Assembly (NCBI GenBank): GCA_016218045.1
Contig: JACRFB010000001.1
Span: forward strand, 271,887-335,886
Source: Ignavibacteriota bacterium
GTDB taxonomy: Bacteria > Bacteroidota > Ignavibacteria > SZUA-365
Direction: 5' to 3'
DNA length: 64,000 nucleotides
The notes below the pieces were generated by a model. The model saw nothing but the letters and a program-made list of their open reading frames with translations, was not told the DNA's origin and searched no databases. The first letter of the stretch is position 1. Every line of letters starts with the position of its first letter. Below, in pieces: positions 35,760 through 44,864 of this stretch. The translations under genes were made by a program, and so were the position numbers.

Positions 35760-38700
35760 GTGATACCCCCACGAGTCGCGCGCGCGTCTATGACGTTCGC
35801 GCACATCGTCGCGGTGGTGGGACTTTCTGCAGCAGCCTTCGGCATCGTCGTCGGCCTGGCACCACGCCCGGCCTCAGGGAACGCCATATCCATGCATGGC
35901 GCGCGGCAGTGGAACGCGCTGTACAGCGATTCGCATCTACCCCGGACTGACAGCGGGAAAATTCTCGACGCGGGTCTTCGCCCCGAATCCGGGGAGCGGT
36001 CCGAAGCACAGGAGGTTGTGGCAGAAGCCGGAGAGTCGCGCGGGCTCACGACTTTCGATTTGAATGAGTCATTGAGCGTATATGATTCTTCACGTGTCCC
36101 AGACAACACGGCGGCTACCGCGTATCAGCCGGGTACCGAAGGCGACGACAGTCTCACAATTGTTTCCGATTCCACAAACAGAATCCGCTTCCTCCCGGAT
36201 CGTCGGCGCCAGGGCGCTGTTGCGCGTCCATTCCCGGAGCGCATGTCTCCCGCATATCTGCAACCGAGCGAGGGGTACGGAATTCAGCGTGTTGTGAAAG
36301 TGGACTCGACACGCAACGTGGTGATCATCCGCGAACAAGTCAACGGCCGTGATGTGCGGATACCGTATGAGATGCCGCTCGAGGAGTACATTCAGCAGCG
36401 TTACGACTACGAAAGGAATCGGCGCACCGCGGAATTCATTGCGAAGCGCAACGACAGCCAGGCAGGCAAGCTCGAAGGGCTGTTGAAGAATATTTCCGAA
36501 TTCGACATCCCTGTTCCGCCAAATCCATTGATGAGCATATTCGGAGATCGGAACCGTATCAGTCTGCGCATCAGCGGTTCGATAGACATCAACGCCGGAT
36601 TCCGCATCGAGAAGTCGGACCAGCAGTCGGTGTTCATGCGGCAGACCCAGTTCTCGCCGAACTTCCGTCAACAGGTCAACGTGAACGTCAACGGCCTGAT
36701 CGGCGACAAGTTGAGCATCCGCGCCGATTGGAGTACGGAGCGCACGTTCGATTATGAAAACCAGTTGAAGATCAAATACACCGGATACGACGACGAGATC
36801 GTAAAGAGCATCGAGGCGGGAAACGTGTCGTTGCAGACCCCTTCGCAGCTTGTGGGCGGGAGCGGCGCGCTCTTCGGTATCAAGGCGGAATTTCAATTCG
36901 GCCCGCTGCATCTATCAACCGTTGCGAGTCAGAAAAAGGGTGAGTCCAACAAACTCTCGGTGGCGGGAGGTGCAACAGAACAGAAGTTCGAAAGGCATGC
37001 GTACGATTACGCCGAGAATCACTATTTCGTCAGTCTCGACTACCGCGAGCCGGATCCGAACAAGGGCGGGGCGAACGTCTACGAGTCGTATTACAATTAC
37101 CGCGCGGATGGAGGCACCGCCCCGCTCATCCTGCGGCCCGACCTGCAGATCCGCGATATGGAAGTCTGGATCACACGTCCGGCTTCGGTGGGTAGCGTGT
37201 CCGATCCCGAAGAGCGTCCGGGCGTCGCGTTCATCGACATGCCGAACTTCCTGTATTTCCAGTCCTCGCCCACGCTGAGCGACAGTGTGTTGAAGTATGC
37301 GGACGGAAATCTCAAGGTCGAATCACAATCAGGGATCGTTGAGGTCGGTAATTTCAAAAAGCTGAAAAAGGACGCGGACTACACCTACAATCCCACGACG
37401 GGCATTCTGACGATGACGCAGAGCGTCCAGGAGGATCAGGTCATCGCTGTTGCGTACAGAGTCGTGGGTGCGGATCAGGCCGGGCTCGGGGATTATTACT
37501 ACGGCACATTTGTGAGTGATCAACGATTCGTCTCTTCCTCCGCCACGCCGCGTTTGGTGCTCAAGCTGGTCAAGCCCAAGAATCTGAGTCCGGCGTTCAC
37601 GAAAGCGTGGAAACACCGTGTGCGCAGCATCTATTCGCTCAACATGCGCAACATCAAGAAGGAAGATCTTGCCAATTTCCGCATCGTTTACCGGCAGGGC
37701 GGAACCCCCGACGACGAGAACATGCCGGGCACATTTTTCAAATGGCTGCGTCTGTTCGGCATCGACTATTCGGACGACAACGCGACGGGACAGCCCGACG
37801 GAAAAATAGACTTCATCCCGGGGCTGACCATCGACTACATCCGCGGTGAAATCATTTTCCCAACTCTGGAACCGTGGAACGAGGGACTCAAGGCGCTCTA
37901 TGCGCGACTTCCGGGTACAAACGTGGCTGACGTGCAGCAGTACCTCTATCCTGAAGTTTACACGTCGACGAAAACGATCGCGCGACAGAGTCAGAACGAT
38001 AAAATCATGATTGTCGGCACGACGAAAGGTTCGAGTTCATCGACATACTATCTCGGATTCAACGTCGTTCCGGGCAGCGTGCGTGTACGTCTCAATGGCC
38101 AGCCGCTCGCCGCGGGGAGCGATTTCACTGTCGACGAGCAAGCCGGACAAGTCCGCCTCATCAAGGAAGAAGCGCTCGTACCCGGTGCGAAGGTCGAAAT
38201 CGAATACGAGAAGCAGGATCTGTTTTCATTTGCATCGAAGACACTGCTCGGTGCGCGCGGCGAAGTGGACTTCGGGAAGGAGTCGTTCCTGGGATTCACT
38301 CTGCTGAGTCTGAATCAGAAGACGCTCAGCGACAAAGTGCGCATCGGTGAGGAACCGATCAGCAACACCATGTTCGGCGTCGACGCACGCACGCGGATCG
38401 ACCTCCCCTTCATTACCGATGCGCTCAACACGCTCCCCTTCATCCAGACGAAGGACAAATCGTCACTAAGTATGCAGGGCGAGGCGGCTGTGATACTCCC
38501 CGATCCGAACACAAAGATCAGTCCCATTCCCTCGGATCAGGGCAAGGGCATCGCGTACATCGACGACTTCGAAGGAGCGAGAGTGTACATTCCTCTGCAG
38601 ACTGCGTACTCCGCCTGGAAGATCGCATCCGTTCCGAAATCCGTGCCGGGCATCGACGCAGCAAGTGATTCGATCATGAATGGCCGCCGCGCGAAGTTGA

Positions 38701-41700
38701 ACTGGTACAACGTGCCGATCTCTTCGTCTTCCAACCGTTCCGTAGTTGTCACCGACATCTGGCCGAACAAACTTGCGGCACGCGAAGATCAACGTGTGAC
38801 GGTGCTCGACCTCGATTTCAAGCCCGATCAGCGCGGCGCATTCAACTACTCGCCTGATCTTGCAGCTCCATCGCAGACGTGGAACGGCATCATGCGCACG
38901 CTGCCAGTCAACGCAACCAATCTCGTCGACGGCAACTACAACTACATCGAGCTGTGGATGCGCGTCGAATCGCTCAATCAGGGTTCGAAGCTGCTGATCG
39001 ATCTTGGCAAGGTGACCGAAGACGTGATTCCGAACGGCGTTCTGAACTCCGAGGATCTTGTCAATCCGGCGTCAATCCGCAACGGCATATTAAATCCCGG
39101 CGAAGACATCGGACTCGACATGCTGACCGATGCGGAGGAACGCGCGCTCTACCCGTCGCTCGGCGATGATCCATCACTCGACAATTACTCATACAACATC
39201 AACAACTGGGATGCTTTCAACGGAACGCAGACGAATATCGACGATGCCGCGGGCCAGTTTCCCGATACGGAAGATTTGAACAACAACGGCATCCTCGATC
39301 TGACAAACGATTATTTCCAGTACGAGATAGATCTCGACACCACCAAGTTTTCGCTGTCTCTTCCGCCATCGCAACGGAATCCGTGGGTGGTCGGAGGTGG
39401 GACAAACGGCTGGTATCAATTCCGCATACCTTTGACCAATGCGCGTGTTGTCGGCACGCCCGCCCTCGACAATGTGGAATACGTCCGCGTGCTGATGACG
39501 GGCATGGAGCGCGCGGGCATCGTGCGCATTGCCGAGTTTAATTTCGTGGGCAACCAGTGGTACGAGCGTGAGCGCAGCGATCCTTCGTTCACCGTATCAG
39601 TGGTGAACGTCGAAGACAATCCCGAGTACACGAGCCCGCCGGGCGTTGTGCGAGAGCGCGACCGTCGTCGACCCGATCAGGTGGTGTATATGAACGAGCA
39701 GTCTCTTGCGCTCGCCTTCCATAATCTGCCTGACACAACATACCGCGAGGCGTATCGTCTTTTCCCTGCCACCGGTGTCGACATGTTCAACTACGAAAGT
39801 TTGAAGATGTACGTGCACGGCGAGCAGAGTCTTGGACCGGACGACTACGAAGTCGTCATGCGTTTCGGCATCGACACTGCCAACTATTACGAATACCGGG
39901 CGCCGGCGCATCCCGGTTGGGACAGCAAGAACGAAATCGCGATTCGATTTGCAAACCTGACCGCGATAAAAACTCTGCGTGACACATGCAGCAAAGTCGC
40001 GGAAGTTGACGCCGAAAACCTCGGAGGTGCACCGGGTTCCAAGTACCGCGTCGTGGGTTGTCCGGACGTGGTGAGCGTGCGGTTCATTTCCGTGGGCGTG
40101 CGCAATCTTCATGTGGGACAGACAATCTCGGGCCAGATCTGGATAAACGAACTCCGCGTTGTCGGACCGAACAAAACAAAAGGCATGGCCTACACCGGCA
40201 GCATGAACCTGCGCATGGCGGACATCGCTGACATAAGCGCGTCGATGAGCCACACGGATCCGTACTTTCACTCCCTCTCCGAGCGGTTCAGCTCTTCGCG
40301 TGCGAGCACGACCACTTGGAGCATGAACACCACGTTGAATATCGACAAGGCCTTCCCGAAAGACTGGCAAGGAACGCAGGTTCGCGTCACGTACTCGCAC
40401 TCCGAGAACCTGTCCAAACCCCTTCTACTGCCGGGACAGCCCGACGTGGAAGTCGAGGGCTCATTGCGCATCCTCGCAGAGGAGCTCCGGCGCCAGGGGA
40501 GACCGCAGCAGGAGATCGATGTTGCCGTGCGTGATGCGCGACTCGCCGCACAGACACTTGAGATCCGCGACAGTTGGGCCATACCAACCGTACGCCTCAA
40601 GGCGCCCGGCAAACACTGGCTGATCGAAGATTTTGTGAATCGGCTTGAGCTCAGTTACAATTATTCGATCGTGCGCTTCCGCGACCCCACGATACAGCGA
40701 CGGCGCAATTGGCAGTGGCAGGCACGTGTCGGATACGGATACGATTTCGGACGCGAAGCATTTATCAAGCCGTTCAGCTCGATCTTCGACGGCGTATTCC
40801 TCCTAGATTTTTACAAGGACGCGAAGTTCTACTACCTGCCGTCTCGCATCAATCTCGGCGCGGATCTGAACCGCTCCCGCATCGAGGAGCAGAGAAGAAA
40901 TCCGCCGGAATTCCGTCCTTTCATCAGAGAGTTCTCTCACAACAGGTCGATGAACATTTCGTTCACGCTGGCGGAGCAAAGTCTGCTCAATCTCAGTGGA
41001 TCGTACAATTCGTCCTTGCAAACCTCCCTGCTGCATCTGGAAACCGATTATGCGGTTGATGAATTCGGCATGCGGATGAAAGATGCGTACGGTGCTGACG
41101 TCGTGACCCAACGCAAGAGCTCGACCATTTTCCGCGAGATCTTTTTTGGAAAGGGATCGTTGTACTTCGGCATCCCGATCCGCTACACCCAGCAATTCAG
41201 TTTGAACAGCCGTCCGTTGCTCCCGCGCTTCTTCGACCTCGACCGCTACTTCGACATGTCGGGAGGCTACACCGTGAATTACACGTGGCAGGAAAATCTG
41301 CAGCAGCTTGGTCTCGGTCGTCAAGCGAGCTATAACGCCAGTGTCAACTGGTCCGTCAACCTGCGTTTGAAGTCGCTCTTCGATCCGCTTTTCGACACCA
41401 AGGACGGCGGGCCTGCCGCGGGCGGACCGGCCGGAGCCGGCAGGCAGATCAGCATGCCCGAAGCGAAGAGGCCCAACGCGACCGCAGCCATCGATGACGC
41501 AAAACGCGATCTGATCAAACGGCAGAAGGAGTTGAAGGAAGCCGCGCGTGAGCTGCAGCAAAAGAATCCCAAGGAATTCGAGCGCGTTCAGGCCGACCTT
41601 AAAAAGAGCGAAGCGGAATTGAACCGTTTGATTGGCGCATCGACCGACACAACATCGGTTGCAACCGCAATTGTCGATTCGGCTGTTGATGCATCCTCGG

Positions 41701-43067
41701 GATTCGACGTCGAGAAGTTCCTGAAGAACGCGGCATACTACGCAATCAAAGTGCCCTTCCTCGATTACGAGAACATCAGTTTCACCTTTTCCGAAACAAA
41801 CCAGAGTACTGTGACCGGCGTGCGCGGCGCAACCGGATTCTCCGTGTTCTGGACGACGGATCCCTTCGGGAACCCTGCCGACGCTGGGATCGGACCTTCG
41901 CGTCTGTATCAATTGGGTCTTGTGAGCGATCCCAATCCCGCGTCGGGCTCCCTGGGTTTCAAGAACAGCTTCCCATTCATCGGCATCGATAACTTCTCAA
42001 GGGGATTACGCGCACCGAATCCCAACGGCATATACACCGACAACTTCTCGCAGTCGAACACGATCGCGATAAAGACAAATCGCCCGTTGTGGGAAGGTGC
42101 ACGCATCGAACTCAACTGGGACCTGCGCTGGTCGGTGAACAAGAATTATCAGTTCTCCACCGACAGTCTGGGAATCCAGACCATCACCAGTCTCACATCG
42201 ACCGGTCAACTCGAACGCTCCTATCTCGCTTTCCCCGACTTCCTCTTCTTCAGTTTCTTCAACACGAACATTGAAGCGGTGAACGCGCGGTACAAGGAAT
42301 TGATGTCGGACGCAGGCGACCGCCGCAGCCAAAGCGAGAAACTGACACAGGCCTTCGAGGAGGGTTTCGAGGCGATTCCGTGGCTCACGCGCGTCCTTGG
42401 CGGATTCCTGCCTCGCGTGAACTGGGGACTGCGCTGGGACGGCATCGAAAAAATCGGCTTCATGCAGAGCGTCGCCGATCGCATCGGCCTCGAGCATCGT
42501 TATTCCTCCACGATGACTACCGCCTTCCGTTACGATCAAAGCACGGGTGAGCGCAATACAGAGTCCAAACGCATCGGGTATAATTTTTCGCCGCTCATCG
42601 GTCTCTCCCTCGGCTTCAACAAATTGTGGGGCGGGGATATGACGGTGACCGCACGCTGGGGGAAGCAGCGGAATTTCGATTTGAATTCCTCCGCGAACAA
42701 CATTGTGGAACAATCCACAGACGAAGTATCGATAACAGCGAATTTCAGGAAGACCGGTATCGAAATGCCGCTGCTCGGCCTCACGCTCAAGAACGATATC
42801 GACTTCAGTTTCTCGTTCAGTCTCAACAAGTCCGCATCACATGTGTACGAAGTTGTGAGCTTGGACTCTGGCGGTCAGCCTCGAGAAGGAACAACCAAAA
42901 TCACCATCGAACCGCGCGTGCGGTATGTCATCAGCCAGCGCGTGCAGTCATCGGTATTCTACCGCTTCCAGCAGACAAAACCGGATTCGTCGGTGGGTTC
43001 GAGAATTCCCGGAACGACAATTCATGAAGGCGGTCTCGAACTTCGCATTTCGATCACGGGATCGTGA
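35760..43067 (+). CDS. sprA: SprA, outer-membrane translocon of the type IX secretion system
   Basis: A 2435-residue protein, close to the 2400-2500 of known SprA/Sov proteins. A hydrophobic export segment is near the N-terminus (IVAVVGLSAAAFGIVVG). Recognisable SprA stretches are IPYEMPLEEYIQQRYDYERN near residue 205, ISLRISGSIDINAGFR near 270, SIRADWSTERTFDYENQLKI near 320, and GKGIAYIDDFEGARVYIPL near 930. The C-terminal half is beta-barrel-like. SprA forms the very large barrel through which sorting-domain cargo leaves the periplasm. A Gly/Pro-rich then charged helical insert lies at about residues 1880-1990. The GTG at 35760 is nominal; ATG at 35790 and non-canonical codons near 35742 are alternatives. 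Confidence 0.94.
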   Translation: MIPPRVARASMTFAHIVAVVGLSAAAFGIVVGLAPRPASGNAISMHGARQWNALYSDSHLPRTDSGKILDAGLRPESGERSEAQEVVAEAGESRGLTTFDLNESLSVYDSSRVPDNTAATAYQPGTEGDDSLTIVSDSTNRIRFLPDRRRQGAVARPFPERMSPAYLQPSEGYGIQRVVKVDSTRNVVIIREQVNGRDVRIPYEMPLEEYIQQRYDYERNRRTAEFIAKRNDSQAGKLEGLLKNISEFDIPVPPNPLMSIFGDRNRISLRISGSIDINAGFRIEKSDQQSVFMRQTQFSPNFRQQVNVNVNGLIGDKLSIRADWSTERTFDYENQLKIKYTGYDDEIVKSIEAGNVSLQTPSQLVGGSGALFGIKAEFQFGPLHLSTVASQKKGESNKLSVAGGATEQKFERHAYDYAENHYFVSLDYREPDPNKGGANVYESYYNYRADGGTAPLILRPDLQIRDMEVWITRPASVGSVSDPEERPGVAFIDMPNFLYFQSSPTLSDSVLKYADGNLKVESQSGIVEVGNFKKLKKDADYTYNPTTGILTMTQSVQEDQVIAVAYRVVGADQAGLGDYYYGTFVSDQRFVSSSATPRLVLKLVKPKNLSPAFTKAWKHRVRSIYSLNMRNIKKEDLANFRIVYRQGGTPDDENMPGTFFKWLRLFGIDYSDDNATGQPDGKIDFIPGLTIDYIRGEIIFPTLEPWNEGLKALYARLPGTNVADVQQYLYPEVYTSTKTIARQSQNDKIMIVGTTKGSSSSTYYLGFNVVPGSVRVRLNGQPLAAGSDFTVDEQAGQVRLIKEEALVPGAKVEIEYEKQDLFSFASKTLLGARGEVDFGKESFLGFTLLSLNQKTLSDKVRIGEEPISNTMFGVDARTRIDLPFITDALNTLPFIQTKDKSSLSMQGEAAVILPDPNTKISPIPSDQGKGIAYIDDFEGARVYIPLQTAYSAWKIASVPKSVPGIDAASDSIMNGRRAKLNWYNVPISSSSNRSVVVTDIWPNKLAAREDQRVTVLDLDFKPDQRGAFNYSPDLAAPSQTWNGIMRTLPVNATNLVDGNYNYIELWMRVESLNQGSKLLIDLGKVTEDVIPNGVLNSEDLVNPASIRNGILNPGEDIGLDMLTDAEERALYPSLGDDPSLDNYSYNINNWDAFNGTQTNIDDAAGQFPDTEDLNNNGILDLTNDYFQYEIDLDTTKFSLSLPPSQRNPWVVGGGTNGWYQFRIPLTNARVVGTPALDNVEYVRVLMTGMERAGIVRIAEFNFVGNQWYERERSDPSFTVSVVNVEDNPEYTSPPGVVRERDRRRPDQVVYMNEQSLALAFHNLPDTTYREAYRLFPATGVDMFNYESLKMYVHGEQSLGPDDYEVVMRFGIDTANYYEYRAPAHPGWDSKNEIAIRFANLTAIKTLRDTCSKVAEVDAENLGGAPGSKYRVVGCPDVVSVRFISVGVRNLHVGQTISGQIWINELRVVGPNKTKGMAYTGSMNLRMADIADISASMSHTDPYFHSLSERFSSSRASTTTWSMNTTLNIDKAFPKDWQGTQVRVTYSHSENLSKPLLLPGQPDVEVEGSLRILAEELRRQGRPQQEIDVAVRDARLAAQTLEIRDSWAIPTVRLKAPGKHWLIEDFVNRLELSYNYSIVRFRDPTIQRRRNWQWQARVGYGYDFGREAFIKPFSSIFDGVFLLDFYKDAKFYYLPSRINLGADLNRSRIEEQRRNPPEFRPFIREFSHNRSMNISFTLAEQSLLNLSGSYNSSLQTSLLHLETDYAVDEFGMRMKDAYGADVVTQRKSSTIFREIFFGKGSLYFGIPIRYTQQFSLNSRPLLPRFFDLDRYFDMSGGYTVNYTWQENLQQLGLGRQASYNASVNWSVNLRLKSLFDPLFDTKDGGPAAGGPAGAGRQISMPEAKRPNATAAIDDAKRDLIKRQKELKEAARELQQKNPKEFERVQADLKKSEAELNRLIGASTDTTSVATAIVDSAVDASSGFDVEKFLKNAAYYAIKVPFLDYENISFTFSETNQSTVTGVRGATGFSVFWTTDPFGNPADAGIGPSRLYQLGLVSDPNPASGSLGFKNSFPFIGIDNFSRGLRAPNPNGIYTDNFSQSNTIAIKTNRPLWEGARIELNWDLRWSVNKNYQFSTDSLGIQTITSLTSTGQLERSYLAFPDFLFFSFFNTNIEAVNARYKELMSDAGDRRSQSEKLTQAFEEGFEAIPWLTRVLGGFLPRVNWGLRWDGIEKIGFMQSVADRIGLEHRYSSTMTTAFRYDQSTGERNTESKRIGYNFSPLIGLSLGFNKLWGGDMTVTARWGKQRNFDLNSSANNIVEQSTDEVSITANFRKTGIEMPLLGLTLKNDIDFSFSFSLNKSASHVYEVVSLDSGGQPREGTTKITIEPRVRYVISQRVQSSVFYRFQQTKPDSSVGSRIPGTTIHEGGLELRISITGS

Positions 43068-43163
43068 GCACCCATCGCGGCGCGGCACCATGCTCGCTTC
43101 ACATTTGTCGGCGGCACTGGATTCAAAGCCGGGCCATCCGGTAATCAAGAACGCGGCCGTTCG

Positions 43164-44081
43164 ATGACACACAGCGTGGTGATAGTGACACGCAACCGTG
43201 CGCAGGAAGTGAAAGACCTCCTGCACTGCCTTGCCGTTCAGACGACCTGTGCCGACGAGATACTTGTTGTCGATGCGTCGGACACTGACGAGACATCCGG
43301 ATTCTGCTCGAACGATAAACCCGCAGGTACGCCTCTCCGCTACCTTCGCGCGGATGCGGATATCTGCACACAGCGCAACATAGGTATCGAGTCGAGCTGC
43401 GGGGACATCATCACATTCCTCGACGATGATGCTCGCATTGGCCCGGACTATTGCGCCACCATGCTTCGCTATTTCGAAAATGACGCCTCCATCTCGGGCG
43501 TCGGCGGTTCAATGACCGATGTCCCATTGCCCGGACTCGTCGAGCGCGTGTTCCGCTGTCTGTTTTTCATCCAAACAAACAGAGGCCGGAACCGCTTTCG
43601 TCTGTCGGGATTCCCTGACTTTGGATTCGCATTTCCACACGACCGCGAGGTCGACTTTCTTGCCAGTACGGCCGCCTCGTTTAGAAAATCCGCCATCGGT
43701 GCGCTACGATTCGACACAGGGGCATTCAGCGGGCGGGCGCTGGGACTACAAACCGGTCGAGCATTTGCGGAGGACGTGTGGTTTTCATTTCAGGTGGGAC
43801 GGAGCGGCCGCCTTATCGTCGGCGCGTCACTGGCATTTTTTCACACGCCAAGTCCGGCATCGCGTGATGGTGTCCATGTGACCCAGACCTTGTACTACCA
43901 CGCGATGCGGACCGTAAGCGCGCGCATGGCACACGGCATCATTCAGCAGCTCGCACGCCGATGGGCTCTTATCGGGTGCGGCCTGCTTGCGATGATACAA
44001 ACGGTTGTGAAACGCGACCTCGGGTACCTCACCGGCTATCTTGCTTCATCCCGTCTACCGGCATCGTCAAGAACGGCCTGA
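43164..44081 (+). CDS. Family 2 glycosyltransferase
   Basis: A 305-residue enzyme with a GT-A start (HSVVIVTRNRAQEVKDLLHC), DEILVVDASDTDET, an acidic metal-binding ITFLDDDARIGPDY and a later EDVWFSFQVGRSGRLI, as in family 2 transferases. A weakly hydrophobic C-terminal helix (WALIGCGLLAMIQTV) may associate with the membrane. It follows sprA by 96 bases on the same strand and its 3' end overlaps the convergent hydroxylase gene by 15 bases. Acceptor unknown; cell-surface glycan is likely. Confidence 0.85.
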   Translation: MTHSVVIVTRNRAQEVKDLLHCLAVQTTCADEILVVDASDTDETSGFCSNDKPAGTPLRYLRADADICTQRNIGIESSCGDIITFLDDDARIGPDYCATMLRYFENDASISGVGGSMTDVPLPGLVERVFRCLFFIQTNRGRNRFRLSGFPDFGFAFPHDREVDFLASTAASFRKSAIGALRFDTGAFSGRALGLQTGRAFAEDVWFSFQVGRSGRLIVGASLAFFHTPSPASRDGVHVTQTLYYHAMRTVSARMAHGIIQQLARRWALIGCGLLAMIQTVVKRDLGYLTGYLASSRLPASSRTA

Positions 44082-44699
44082 TTGATCCCGCTGAAATGAT
44101 GTACGAAGGATGATATCCCAAAGCGGGGAACTGACACCATAGCCGCGATCAGGATCCGCGAAGTGATGGCGCATGTGATACTCTCGAAGATAGCCGAACA
44201 CGCGGCCTTTTATCGGGAAGTGATGCACAGCGTAATGCGTCATGTCGTACGCTAGGTATCCTGTCAGCATGCCGGCCATGAGCGGTGCGGCATGTACGGT
44301 GCCAAAAAGCACTGTCCATAAAAAGTAGAACGCGGTGGCGAGCGGAAGACTCACGGCTGGCACCATGACGAGACGCAGCGGATCGCTGGGATAGTCGTGA
44401 TGGACACCATGAAACATCCAGTGAATCTTCTGTCCCCACCCGGATTTCGGATGGTAGTGGAAAATAAACCGGTGAAGCGAGTACTCGATAAACGTCCATA
44501 GCGCGAGTCCGGCGAGGATCACGAGCACTGCTTTCGAGAGAGGGAGTTCGTACACGGCAAGAGCGGCGTACGTACATGCGGCTATCACGGGGACGAAGAT
44601 CCAGAGCGGGACGGACCAGTGCACATGCGAGAAAAACTCCATGAAGTCGCTCTCGAACATTCTAGGCGTTCGTTTACTGTTTTCAATAAATAGCTTCAT
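44067..44699 (-). CDS. Fatty-acid hydroxylase/sterol desaturase superfamily membrane protein
   Basis: A 210-residue di-iron membrane enzyme. The histidine clusters are complete: HRFIFH, HGVHHDYP, HYAVHH and HMRHHF. About four hydrophobic segments surround them (VPLWIFVPVIAACTYAALAV, LVILAGLALWTFIEYSL and others). Spacing resembles fatty-acid 2-hydroxylases, which hydroxylate the acyl chain of sphingolipids; many Bacteroidota make sphingolipids. The substrate is inferred from the family only. Confidence 0.85.
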   Translation of the reverse strand: MKLFIENSKRTPRMFESDFMEFFSHVHWSVPLWIFVPVIAACTYAALAVYELPLSKAVLVILAGLALWTFIEYSLHRFIFHYHPKSGWGQKIHWMFHGVHHDYPSDPLRLVMVPAVSLPLATAFYFLWTVLFGTVHAAPLMAGMLTGYLAYDMTHYAVHHFPIKGRVFGYLREYHMRHHFADPDRGYGVSSPLWDIILRTSFQRDQSGRS

Positions 44700-44805
44700 A
44701 GTCCTGCACTTTCAGCATATCACTTGAGCGTTGCGCGATGCGCGATAAAAAATAATACGAAGACGCGCGGAATACCGCAACGAGCGCGTTTCAAATGCAC
44801 CCGTA

Positions 44806-44837
44806 GTTGGACTTCGCGGGATGACGCGCTAGATTTC
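44806..44837 (+). promoter_or_regulatory. Candidate promoter of the UPF0182 gene
   Basis: GTTG, 20-base spacer, TAGATTTC: one mismatch in each box to TTTG/TAnnTTTG. It lies about 27 bases upstream of the ATG at 44865. Confidence 0.35.
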
Positions 44838-44864
44838 ATTTTCCTCCAGAAACCGGATCCTCCC

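Noticed and set aside
40803..41912. A 369-codon minus-strand frame inside sprA
   Set aside because: Antisense to a conserved region of SprA and without homologous features.
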